Shown here in pieces: positions 46,001 to 57,615 of a DNA stretch of 64,000 nucleotides. The position numbers and the translations under genes are program-made. The notes beneath the pieces were generated by a model. The model was not told the origin of the DNA. It saw only the letters and a program-made list of their open reading frames with translations, and made no database searches. Source of the stretch: Cymodocea nodosa (lineage: Eukaryota > Streptophyta > Magnoliopsida > Alismatales > Cymodoceaceae). Location: positions 2,438,001 through 2,502,000 of the forward strand of contig JAZBRI010000010.1 in NCBI GenBank assembly GCA_036874045.1, read 5' to 3'. The first letter of the stretch is position 1, and every line of letters starts with the position of its first letter.

Positions 46001-49000
46001 TCAAATTTTTCACTTGTAAAACACGTGACCTATAATAACTTAACGTATAATGTTAGTCACCTATAAAACTCGAACAAGTATCATTATCAATGTGTAAAAC
46101 TTGAATAATTATTTTAGCTCTTCAATTTCTTTAAGAACCGTACATAGAAAACATGTGAACACTTAAGTCATTTAAAACACATGGAAAAAATCATAATCAT
46201 ACGAGTTTTTTAAAGATAATTCTTTGATTTTTTTGAACCATTAATTGATAACCATACAACTTTTTAAAACATGTTAACAAATAACAATACGACTAAAACT
46301 AGACTTATACTTAGAATAACTTAGATTCATTTTCATACTAAGTCAAAATATTTATCATCAAAATTAAAATCCTAATAGAAATCATGTCATGGTTGAATAG
46401 GAGGTGGGTTGCTTGATGACATAAAACACTGGTAAATAAGGAACCTAGTAAGTTTCTTAACTCTACATGGAGGGATAAATTACTTAGAGAAGAATACTCA
46501 ACGATCATGAACAGGAGGATTCAATGGATCTAGTTGCTACCTTGAGATCTAGAGTTGAAGATCCACAATCAATCGACTAAGATTAAGTTAGTGAGTGGCA
46601 TGTTCATCATCTGTCATTAATTGTTAGTATGATTGCATTAGGGGCTCAATTTGCATGTTCTCTATATCTAGGGTGCCTAATTTCATCAAACATAATGAAT
46701 GGCACAAAGAAACATTGTCGAGGGTGGAAGATAGATATATCTCTAGCTGAAATTGTTAGTGCCTATGATGGGTGAACCTAGATTGAGGAGGTGGTAATAG
46801 AAAAGCTAGAAAACCCATATTCTAAAGATACCTTTAAGATCTTGTTAGAAAACAAGCCTATGTCCAGTCTGACCCCAATTCTAGGGTGGACTCATACTGT
46901 GTTCAAAAAATTAAAGGAAAAGGGGCACATATGAGAGTAGAGTATATCACCCCAGATAATTTTGAAGTGGGCTGGGTTTCTGATGTCATTTAGACTGAGA
47001 TTTGGAGCCCAGAGTCATTTTGCCAACTGCTGGTTAATTTGGGAGGGACAAGTGGCGAACAAGGTGACTCAACACTTTGGATTATGGTGTTGATGTTCTC
47101 CCCACAATGGAGGAAGCATGGTGCAAGGAAAGGGAACATATTATGGTGATGTCCCATGGGTAAAATGAGAAAAAACACCACACATTGGATGGAATTGCAA
47201 TGACCAATGACTTCGATAGATAGAGCAGATCCCTCTATCCTGGCTATGGCTGATGCCCTTACTGACCTGTGGTTGATTGATGTAGAGGAGGGTAACTTCC
47301 CACAAACCCTTTCTAGGAACCTCAGGATCAATATAACAGTCAACACAAGGGCTTGATAGTTCTCAGCTGATCTAACAAATTGATAGAAGACCAATCAAGA
47401 TCAATTTTTGTGGACAATGCAGGGTAAGTTAAGAACTTCAGGTTAGAGGTAAGGTGACCTAGACAGGGAAGACATGGGTGGGAAATCAATGGACACCTAA
47501 GGTCCAATATTTGTTGTCAAATGAAGATTTTAACATGGAACATCATAGTGGTAAATGATGTGGGGAAACAACAGTTTCTTGGGAACATAATTAGTAGAGA
47601 ACCAAAAATTATACATTATCGATCAAGATAGGAAATGAAGATGATGACTCTGATTTCTGACATGAACTTTAGTTCTAGGTTTGATTTACAAGAATATAAT
47701 TTTTCTTGATTCATTCTCATCTAATCAAAAAATTTTATTTTTTGGATTGGGTTTGGATTTCCTATGGTCCATTACACACAAAGTAGAATAAGGCATTGTT
47801 AGAGGAAATGCAACAAGTAAGAAAAGAAATGTATGACTCTTTATATCTTCTTTGGTGACTTTAATTAAGTGAGGAATCTGGAAGGCAGATCTCTACAATG
47901 CGTTCACCCTAAAGATGAGGAAATTATTAAGGTGGATAGAAAATGACTTCTATGATGCCTCTGTTTCAGTTAATGGATATACTTGGTTGAAATTTAATAC
48001 CTGACCCTGTGATGTCAAAGCTTGACAGAGTTTTAGTGAACCTAGATTGGGAAAGAAGCTTTCCAAGCGTCATGCTGACTGGTTTGAGCAAATTGTGTTC
48101 TGACCATATCCCATTAATGAATGGCACTGAGAATTCTCATTGGCATGGACCTTTCAGATTATTCTCATCATTGTTGCTAGAAAAGGAATTCCATGTAATG
48201 TTAAGACATACATGTGCCTCTACCAATGAAGATGGAGCTGTGCTTACTAAGGTAGCTAGAAATTTGAAAGCCATCAAGCCAAGTGCTCACAACTAGGCCA
48301 GAAATCACATCAGAGAATGAACCAACTCAATGCACAAATTATGGAAGAAATTTAGTAGTTAGACAAGGTCAATAAAGCTAAAAATGTCAACAATGATGAG
48401 AGGTCAGGATGACAAGCTAGGATGAATTTCTAGAAGGCTTGGACTAGAAGCAAATGTCATGTGAAATGACTGAATCTTGGAGACGATAACACCTAGTTTG
48501 ATGGCAAATGTCATGTGAAATGTCATGTTTGATGTGCAATGTTGATTTCTGGAAGGTATTTCTATAGGGCTGGTACTTTCATGGGGAGGTTCTCATGTCA
48601 CATGAATTCCTGACAATGCATATTATGCATTCTAGCAAGGAGTCAGTGCCATCAATGGAAGATTCAGAGGTCTGTTCACCTACATTAGGGGTGTTTGTCA
48701 AGGTGATCCTCTATCATCTCTTTTATTTAACTTTGTTGTTATTATGTGCGACAGTGCATTAGAGAATGTGTGGCTTTAGGGGTGGAAGATAAGCCCCCAA
48801 AATGATAAGTTAACGTTCTGTGGAACCTCTTTAGAACAAAACAACTTTTGGTTCTGCAAATTCTTTTAAGATGATTTGAAATCATATCTGGGCTGAAATT
48901 CAACTTTTTTTAAAGTTCTTTGATGGCATTCATGTTAATAGAGATCAAGCTACATATTGGGATACCGTGGTTAATTGTAAAATAGAGTGATTGCTGGCTA

Positions 49001-52000
49001 AATATCTTGGCCTACCTCTTCCTAGCAGAACATCAAAAAGAAAAAATTGACTCTTTCTCTGTGATAGTTTTGACGGTGAATTGAATTGATGGAAATTTAA
49101 GGTTGCTGAATTTTGATGGTCGACTGGTTATGCTGAAGGCTGTTCCGTTGCCTCCCAGTCTTCCGTATGTTGGACTTCTGGCTTCCAAATGGAGTGGTTT
49201 CTGCACTGAAAGTAATGATGCAAAAAAAAAATCATTGGAAAGGAGCCTGACAAGAGGTGAGAGGACATCTGGTCAATTGGGAAGATCAGTCAACCCTTTT
49301 AACATGGAGGTCTGGGTATCAAAGATACGAGGCATTATAATAAAACTCATGAATAAATGACTGGAGAATGAAGAACAATGAAATCTCTTGACATAACCAT
49401 TCCATAAATTGAAACTGCAGTGGCTCACCATTCTGGTAAGGTATTCAGAGGGTGCGAAAATCATATAATGAATTCAGGTATTTTGAGCTTTGATCAAGCA
49501 ACAGAATTCCCCCACCCACTGGCGAGTGAATTTAGGGATCCGTACAATCTGTCCAAGAGCAAGGTAGTGGTTGCATAAATGGAATTTGGAGGATGACCAA
49601 TGGGCTTGAAATTTCCAATTCAGTATAAATCTCAAAGGCCAAGAAATACAGAGAACAACAATATTAACTAAGGCAGAATTTGAAAACACTTTTTTATACT
49701 AGTATTTTAAAATAGGCATTATCATGAAAGGCAAATAAGTGCTTAACAGTTCATTCACTGTTTATTCAATAAGTTGCATTTTTAAATAATGCTTATTCAA
49801 TAATTGTTCCTAAAAGCCTAAAACTTAGTGACTGTTAACCTATCTTGGGCAAGGAAGACCAATCTACATGGCTGAAGGATGTGTCCAAAAACTTCTCTGT
49901 GAGTTGTAGTTCCAACTTTACATGCAAGTCCAGGCAAATGGATTCATTACAATTTATTGCAGAGGGTTGAGTCTCCTTAAAGGTTCAATTACTGGTTTGT
50001 CTGGTCTACAGAGGAAGGGTGCTTACTAAATCATACAGGAGCAAATGAGCAGGAAGGGGAGACATAGATTGTTCCTTACGTGGAGATGCAGAAGAGATAC
50101 TTGATCACTAGTTCTGTCTGATCTCATCCAAAATATGAGCATTTACTTCCCAAAGGTCATATCTAAGCTGAGGACAGAGGCATATTTTGAGATATTGTGG
50201 GAAGAAATTTGCAATTCAATCAAAGAAAAGTGGGGTACAACTGTACAAACCATCATGTCAAAGGCCTGCAAGCTGGTGCTGCTGCCCCTGTGGACGATAT
50301 GGAACTAGTGCAGCAAAATCATCTTTCAAGACCTTTTGCCTGAGTTAGGTCCATAGATGTTTTTTCTTTGCCTCTGAATGGGTAAGGGTTACATTATCGA
50401 ACTTGTAATCTTCTCATTGTTTATATCTGTAATCCCCTGATGAATGCTTCTTATTTTCATCAATGAGAATCACCTTACTCTTGTTCAAATAAAAAAGGCA
50501 AAAATGGGATTTTGTGGGTCTCTTCTAAATGGTTCTTTTTCAAAATCAGGGTCGGGCTTTCACCCTGTCCTGGTTCTTTTCCTGTAGGTTAAAGCTAATT
50601 TGCTGTGCTTTTTATCATACGAGATTTGGTTGTTGAAATGAATTTCATGTCTACATGGTTATATCTCATTTACCGTGAATTTGTATTATGATAGGCAGAT
50701 CTGTTCCTTGAACTGTGCAATATAAAAATTGATGTTTCTGTTTTTACATTCTTATAGTTCACCATCCAATTGTACTTCCTGGGATTTCAGGAAAATCACA
50801 AAGAGAAGAAGGATAAAAAAAAGAGAGACAAAGAAAGAAAAGTAGGCAAAGAAAGAAAGCATAAAGATAGGAGCAAAGAAAAACATGGAGAGAAGAAAAC
50901 CCACAAGGAGAAGCACAGGAACAAGAAGGATGAGGACAGGGATAAAAACAAGGATAATAGCAGGATATCAAATGATAGAGTGCTTGAAGAACGGACAATC
51001 TATCATCAGGTTGATAATTATGGTGAGGTTAGTGCAAAAGCTGGGCCAAGCAAAGATTCCAAATCAACTGAGGCATTGGGCAGCAAAATTAGAGAGAGAG
51101 CAGATGGAAATCAGATGGTTGAAAATGTTGCCAATATATCACCAGCAAAGAATGCTGGCATGGGAAGAATGGTGGACAAGGAAAGAAGACCAGGTGCTAA
51201 GATGGACAAACCGATCAGTATTGAGAAAAGAATTAGAAGCATGGAACAAACGGTGGCAGAGGGAGCTATCAACAACAGCTCCGTTAACAACTTTATTACT
51301 CCAGAACAGAGAAGCATTGACACAGGTGGAATGGTGGAGAAAGGAAGGACAACGGATGTTAAGATTGAAAGATATCTACCAGCTAATGGGACAAGAATTG
51401 GGGCCGTGGGCAACGTGCTGGTGGAGAGAGCCACTGCCAACAATGCGCTTAGGTTCATTAGTGCTGAGCAGGCAAGGCATATTGGCACTGGTAGAGTGGT
51501 TGAGAGGGAAAGGTCGACAGATGCAAAGATGGACAGAGATTATTTTGCCAACCAGAAAAGAACTTTGGTCATCGGCAATTTGTTGGAAGGTGCCAATGGT
51601 AATAATGTGGGTAATAGCAACATTATTGTAGAGCAGAGAAGAGATTTTGTCACAAGTGGAGTGGAGGAAGGGGAAGTGGATAATAAAATTAGGGATGCCA
51701 ACAAATGGATCAGGCAGGAGAAGACTAAGGACTTGGAGGCTAATAATAAGAAGAACGTGGGACACAGGGATAAAGATCGTGACAAAAGTGAAGGAAAAAA
51801 AGATACAGTCAAAAAGAAGGAAAAGAAAAAAGATACAGATAAAATAATGGAGAAGGGTGAAGATAAAGAAGGTAAAATTGCAGATACAGGGAAAAAGGAA
51901 CAAGATGCATCTAGCTTCAAGTCCTTATTTCCTCCCCAGTATACATCAGTAAAATGTGCTGGTTTTGATGGCAATCTCAAGAGAAAGCAGATCAACGGTT

Positions 52001-52599
52001 TTTTGCATGGTGAGTGCTACTATCTGACAAGCTGCTTTTAAGCCATAATAAAAAAACCCTTGAATATCCTGTTAAATTTCATGGACATAATTCATAACTT
52101 ATTGCTTAGCAAGTTCTATGTTTCTCTGCTGTGATTTACAGAGAATGACTTCCAACCTAATAAGTTGCCCAGGACAGATTCATTTTCCCATTTGCCTCTA
52201 GAGAACGGAAGGAAAGTTGAAATGCATCCTATTGCCACATCTTGTACATCAGAATGGCATGCAGGCATAGGTAATGGGGTGTTGGAAAGATCCCCGGATG
52301 AGAGGGGACACAAGAGCAATGGTGTGGTAAAGCCTCAGCCAACGCCTACGGATGCTACAACCTGCGAGGTTTCCATGAAGCAACACCCAGATTCTAGGTG
52401 TCCTAGCCAAATACTCTCGCTTCCTAAAATGGAGGAATGGACGGAACCTATCGACCAGGAGTGGCTTTTCAGCGACGATGATGTTCGACGAAAACCTAGT
52501 GGGGAAGCAACAGCCACGCTATCATCTCTAGTTTGGGACAAAGCACTGAAAATCGATGAGGCAGATGTTTTAGCTATGCCGTACGTCATCCCCTATTAG
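43055..52599 (+). CDS. Lysine-rich, probably nuclear plant protein (three coding exons)
   Basis: Plant-specific family with no established biochemical role. Coding exons 43055-43132, 50791-52009 and 52142-52599 join in phase to 584 aa. Exon 1 codes MSRCFPFPPPGYERK, the hallmark N terminus of the family. Exon 2 opens with a 60-residue highly basic Lys/Glu/Arg stretch (KEKKDKKKRDKERK) likely to act as nuclear localisation signal and helix. Two or three imperfect repeats follow (GRMVDKERRPGAKMD, GGMVEKGRTTDVKIE, GRVVERERSTDAKMD), then a second basic run. Exon 3 holds the conserved acidic/aromatic C terminus (EWTEPIDQEWLFSDDD ... LPYVIPY-type end, here AMPYVIPY). Intron 1 is 7,658 bp and stuffed with transposons. 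Converges on MHK, 797 bp apart. Confidence 0.87.
44641..44745 (+). mobile_element. tRNA-derived SINE, Au-like
   Basis: Polymerase III promoter boxes are visible: A-box-like TGGCCCAATGG (44651-44661) and B-box-like GGTCATTGATTCAAATCC (44687-44704). The order (TCTTGGCCCAATGGTAA, TTGCTTCATTGTTACCT, AGGTCA, TTCAAATCCTAGGAAA) follows the widespread plant Au SINE. It does not fold as a tRNA. A diverged copy lying in an intron. Confidence 0.6.
45340..46375 (-). repeat. LTR2-type LTR fragment in intron 1
   Basis: Shares the run AAAACTTGAACACTTATCTG ... CACTTGTAAAACACGTGACC ... GTTAGTCACCTATAAAACTCGAA with 60990-61200 and 62600-62800, and ends with TTTATCATCAAAATTAAAATCCTAATA like the ends of those repeats. 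Orientation minus. Fossil and more diverged than the right-hand copies. Confidence 0.6.
46400..50505 (+). mobile_element. LINE (plant L1-type) remnant
   Basis: Non-LTR retrotransposon in the sense of the host gene. An ORF1-like zone (46.7-47.3 kb) comes first. The endonuclease follows, with LYIFFGDFN near 47840 and SKLDRVLVNLDWERSFPSV ... CSDHIPLM at 48014-48110. RT follows, with INGRFRGLFTYIRGVCQGDP near 48650, SGLKFNFFKSSLMAF near 48890 and AKYLGLPLPSR near 48995. A C-terminal LPLWTIWN..SKIIFQD lies near 50285. The 3' end carries TCATCAATGAGAATCACC and a short A-rich tail. Many stops and frame changes separate these pieces, so it cannot code. The 5' boundary is approximate. Confidence 0.8.
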
Positions 52600-53395
52600 T
52601 TAGTGTAAAGGATGATTATTCCCTTGATGCTGCGCAAGGACAGAGAGGATTCGGAAGTGGTTTGGTTGCTATGGCAACACATTCCGTGAATCCGTGCTAC
52701 GGTATGTTATCGGTATTATTTTTGGCCCCTTCTCCTGCGGAAGTTTTGGTACTAATTTCGGGAGTTTTATCATTCAAGGAGAGTATGGGCATATTTGGGC
52801 TACTGCAGGTATGGGCTCTCCCCCGAATGGAACGGGAGGTGGCTTCTCTGTGGTACTAACACAATTTTGATTCGTACCATGTAAATCTCACAAGAAATGT
52901 ATAAATGAGAGTGAGTGAGTCAGTGAGAGAGAGCGTGTGGGGCGATGGGAACGTGAAAGGGGGCATCATTGGCAACGTCATTCATTCGTATTCGTATTTG
53001 ATATGAGTACGTCTTATTCCAGCATGTTTGCACCTTTGAGTTTGAAGATGGTGTGTGGGGAACGAACCAATCAATGCCCTGAACTTGGTGAAGGTGCATC
53101 TCCTTTTTAATCAATCGTATGCGATTGTTCTTATCGTAGCGAACTTTAACATGTCATTAGATCGTGCGGCAATAACAGGGTCAATACAAGTAACACGTGG
53201 AAGGATGGTCCCCCCACAATTTTATTCAACTGGAACTCAAATTTACATCACTCAAAATGATATCTCTCCAACTCTGATAAATGAAAAATCAAAATTTACT
53301 TTACAACTCCGTGACATCCTCTTATTTGGCAACTATAACCTAGTGTGTTCCTAAGAAACGAAAGAAGTTACAAAAAATCCTAAAAAGAAAAATAT
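52600..53395. other. Convergent intergenic region
   Basis: Holds the 3' UTRs of the lysine-rich protein gene (+) and MHK (-). A GAGTGAGTCAGTGAGAGAGA patch lies near 52909. No further gene is seen. Confidence 0.6.
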
Positions 53396-56300
53396 TTACC
53401 AAAAGAAATTGCACTCCCGAATGGGCGAGGAAATGTTACTCATCACCGGTCTGAAGGGATGGCTCTCTATCATATTAGGGTAAGAATTAGGGAAGCCAGA
53501 GGATTGCGGAAGGCCAATGACTGGCAGCGGAACCTGTCCATATCTGACAGAGAAGAAGGCCTTCGCTTAATGATGAAAGTTTATATTATACTGCTGATTA
53601 TTAGGAGTTTGAAGAGAAAGAATATACACGCAGACGATGGATACCTGCTCCTGCTCGGCATGTGCGGAAGCAATGACAAATCCAGTTGAACATCTTCAAA
53701 GACATGAGCTACACGACGTTGAATCAAGTAACTTAACGTGGAGCATTTAATGCAGTTGAAAATACTCATCACTAGAGGTTCATGCGGACTAGCTAAGTGT
53801 TACCTGATTGCCCAGAATTCTCTTGGAGTCCGGGGAAAAACAAAATCTCCTGAAGTGAACGTGGTAAGTTTGTAAAAATTGAAGTATTTGAGGTTTTGGA
53901 GACTACAAAATGCCACGTAATCATCTGAGCAATACTCACCTCATTGGTTCGCCGGGAGGCTTGATCAATGGTGTCAGCAAAATCTGCAACGAGGGAAACC
54001 AAATAAAATTTTAAGTATTTTTCAGGTAAAGGTAGTGATCAGTTAAACCAACTCCTCTATCAATCTTCAACACTTTTCTACATTCATTTACTTAAAAGGC
54101 TTAAATGTGCAAACATATTTTAAATCTTATCATGCCAGCATCTGATATTCTTGGCATCAACACTTAGTTATGGCCTGCATTTGAACTTAAGATTTGACGT
54201 GAGACCCTTGCATAATTTACAAACGGTCTACGAACACAAATAAAATGGGAGAAGCAGCAGTGTCCAAGAAGTACACCAATATTAAAAAGTACCTGGAATG
54301 CTAGGCTTCACTGCAAGAGTTAAGCCCAGAAAGCAGTCGTCAGCTTGGGATCCAAAGTCATACAGATTTAATTCAAGCCTGGGGTCTTCCCCTGCTAGTT
54401 GAGGGTTACGTGTGTCTATATCAGCTCAAGTCAACATAGACATTACCAGTTAAATATACAACAAATTTTCTGTTGAAGCCAAGCTCACCAATTTGATTCA
54501 TCTGTGGCACAAAAGGGTCGTTGATGGGATAGGGAATCCATGTCTTGACCTGATCATCCACCAGGAAATATCAGAAAGAGCAGAAACAGTTACTCTTGAA
54601 GCTTAAGGAAGTTGCATTACATGAAAGAATGGATGTTTTAATGCTTGCTCAGCAGTTGGCCGCCTCACTGGATCCCATGAACATAGTCTCTAAAGGAATT
54701 ACTCAAAAAAATGAGATTGCATCATTTTAAAAAAATTCAGTAGCAGGAAGCTGACATATTCATCAATATACACACCTGAATCAAATCTATTGCTTCAGGG
54801 CTAGCATTAGGGATGATAGCTGAGAGATCTGCTGGCAAAGACTACCAGAAAAATACAGGTTCATACATATCAATATTAAAAGAAAATCAGCAGTGAGAAT
54901 GAAGTAGAGTGATTCACATTCACTGTATACTACCTGATAGCAATTAAAACTCACTGACCGAAAAAGCTCTATTCCATCAGGCCAACTACTACTATCTGGT
55001 GTGCCAAGTACCGCACATATTTTGTTCATTTGATCAATTTCACTGTCATCAGGCCAACAAAAACAGTGTTACCAGAGAAACCAGCAGGTAGAATTGTAGC
55101 ATTTCAAATTCAGTGGCACCTGATGAAATAAGAATTCCAGGTATAATGCAATTTATATGAACATTAAATGATAAATTCAGGGAATTTAAAAATGTCCAAT
55201 GATAAAGAGTTGATGGCTTTTACCAGTCATTCTCTCAACTCTCAACAGCACAATTTTATTAAATATGCTATTAAAATTTACAACAGATAGGCATGCAAGA
55301 AGTAGAATGCTAAAAGAAAAATCAAATAATTATTACCTAGTTTACACTTTTTCTATAAGTTTCACACAGGACAATAAACTACATCCTTATAAAAGTATCA
55401 CATTTGATTCAACATTATTAGTAGATTAATGTAACTGGACATGAGTGTGAACAGAACATATGTACAAGGACAAGTTCGACCATTTTCCTTTGTTAATTTA
55501 CAGATAACGATTATACCTTATTCCCGGGAAAAGTGGTGATGATGTGAAAAGCTCTGCCAGTATTGCACCCACTGCCCACATGTCTGCAGAAGTGTCATTG
55601 TACGGGCCTCACCAACCAAGGAGAAAATTAAAAAGGATAAAAAGGGACAGCAGAGGAGAATGTATAATCTCTACCAATAGCAGGAGTATATGATGGAGAC
55701 CGCAACAAAACCTCTGGTGCTCGGTACCTGTAAAAAATGGTTAACCAGCTTAGGAAAATAATTAAATAATACCCATGGTCTAACTAGCACAAATGAACGC
55801 TAAGTGAATAAGGGCCACATTAAGTAACTGCTTAAGAAGGGGCCTTGCTAAGTTTCTCTTTACAAAGAAACTTGGAGTGAAGACAATGGAGCAATACAAC
55901 TCACCATCGTGTAGAAACATATTCAGTATAAGGAGGTCCAGTTGATATTTCTCTTGACAATCCAAAGTCAGCAATTTTGATCAGGTCGTTTGTCACAAGC
56001 AGATTTTCTTAAAGAAAGGAAATGGAAGTTAGAGGCAAGACCGTATAGTTTAATATCAAAAGACATCAAATAAAAATTATTTCTGAAAATACAGAGTTAA
56101 AAGACATAAATATCAATACCAGGCTTTAGATCACGATGAAAATATCCACTCCTATGCATGTATGCCAGTCCTTGTAAGAATTGAGTCATAAAGTTTCTTA
56201 TTTCCACCTCTGAGAGATGTCTCTGTCGATCTTTAATTATTTGGTATAAATTACATTCCTGCAAGGAATTTTGAGAAATTGAATAAAATGGTGTGGACTT

Positions 56301-57615
56301 AAATGAGATAACAATAATATTGGTAACATCAATGAAGAACTTTGCTATGTAACTTAAGAAACTATACTAACTGGAGAATAGAAAGAGATATTCACCATGA
56401 ATTCAAATATGAAGAAAAGCTCATAATTCTCCCATACGAAAATACCCCAATTAGAAAAAAGAAGAATAGAGATACTCACCATGAATTCAAATATGAAGAA
56501 AAGCTCATCATTCTCCCAAACAACCTCTTTCAGTTTAATTATGTTTGGATGGTTCAACCTGCAAAGAGACTGTGAAACATATGTTTTGTATTAGCAACCA
56601 ATTCATTAATTTCATTAATTTGAATTTATAAGTGCAGCAAAACCAATATGATACAAGTAGAACAATATTGTACCTTGACTTCCCTTAAATTAGTGCATTC
56701 TTCCCAGAAGTAAAACTTTCTTCTCATTCTCTTGATTGCTACCTGAAAGGAAACTAAGGGTTTTGAAACAAATGGAATCATGGTAGCTGAAACAAACGAG
56801 TATTTATCATCTCAATGGTGAATATTTTTGAAGGAAAACTGGGAAAATAATACTCCCTAATATGAATATAAAATATCATGTGGTAAGATAGAATTTAGGA
56901 ATCTAGAAATTAGGGCATAAATGTTTAAACCAAAATATTGTTTTTCCATAATATGAACTTGCAAACATTCAATTTTACATTACCAAAATTGTTGTAACTT
57001 ATCTGCATACAATTAACAAAAGAAATTCAGAGATCATTTCACTCAATTTATGAATTAAAAGCTAGCATGCACTATATGATGACCTGTGTAGCTGAAATTT
57101 TACTAGCACATTTTCTACTTTCAAGTTACAATGAAAATCATCAACATGGATGTTTTCTTGACAAATGTTTTTTTTTTTACTATATTGAACAGAAATGATA
57201 TACAACCTTTTGCCAGTAAATGTCCATTTTCCAACTTATCTAAGCCTAGGACAGAATCAAGTCAATCAACATTTAGAAATGTGGTACTCGAACAATCAAT
57301 ATATGTGATGTAGAGCAAAAGTTGCACTTGAATAATGTTCAAACATGACAATATTGTCTACCAGAAATTCAGTCAGTTGTAAAGCCCATCATAGCTGCAT
57401 AAAGCTAGAAATCTTTCTGATTCAACAAAGTAACAATTGAAACTTACAAATTCATTAATTTCCCGATTGAATGCCTTATAAACAATTCCACAGCTTCCAT
57501 CTCCCATCTCCCGTGTTAGGATATACCTGGAAGAAGTAACAATTTTAAACAACCGTAAAGAAGATCATTCATTATCAAGCTGACTTACAGAAATTGGCTT
57601 GACTTACTTTTCCAT
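53396..57615 (-). CDS. MHK: MAK-related Ser/Thr kinase MHK, 17 coding exons
   Basis: RCK/MAK-type CDK-like kinase of plants, probably nuclear/cytoplasmic; its substrates are not well known. Exons in transcript order: 57608-57615, 57448-57526, 56674-56742, 56480-56569, 56120-56258, 55905-56007, 55675-55727, 55517-55583, 54934-55042, 54776-54841, 54621-54689, 54489-54549, 54293-54415, 53940-53983, 53804-53849, 53645-53693, 53396-53543. All phases agree, giving 440 aa. Features: [16 protein letters not shown] glycine loop, VAIK (Lys33), HRDLKPEN (Asp125), DFG (142-144), activation TEY (156-158) in [45 protein letters not shown]. The tail has [24 protein letters not shown], as in Arabidopsis MHK. 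Exon 1 codes only eight bases. The last two exons are assigned from phase and from the [13 protein letters not shown] tail, so they are slightly less certain. Confidence 0.93.
56371..56514 (-). repeat. Tandem duplication of the MHK exon 4 end and its donor
   Basis: Bases about 56456-56514 (exon 4 end with donor ATG|GTGAGT) recur as about 56371-56435 inside the following intron, with few changes. The copy ends ATG|GTGAAT. It offers a second, weaker donor about 80 bases downstream on the sense strand. Confidence 0.85.

Larger units (their letters stand above)
43133..50790 (+). other. Intron 1 of the lysine-rich protein gene
   Basis: Phase-0 intron with donor AAAG|GTCAAT and acceptor GGGATTTCAG|GAA. 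It holds a tRNA-derived SINE (44641-44745), an LTR2-type LTR fragment (45340-46375) and a LINE (about 46400-50505). The stretches 43133-44640 and 44746-45340 show nothing recognisable. Confidence 0.82.

Noticed and set aside
50885-51631. 248-aa Trp/Arg-rich frame
   Set aside because: Shadow of the repeat-containing exon 2 of the lysine-rich protein in another frame.
53459-53689. 76-aa plus-strand frame
   Set aside because: It lies opposite the last two coding exons of MHK, which fit in phase and match the family tail.
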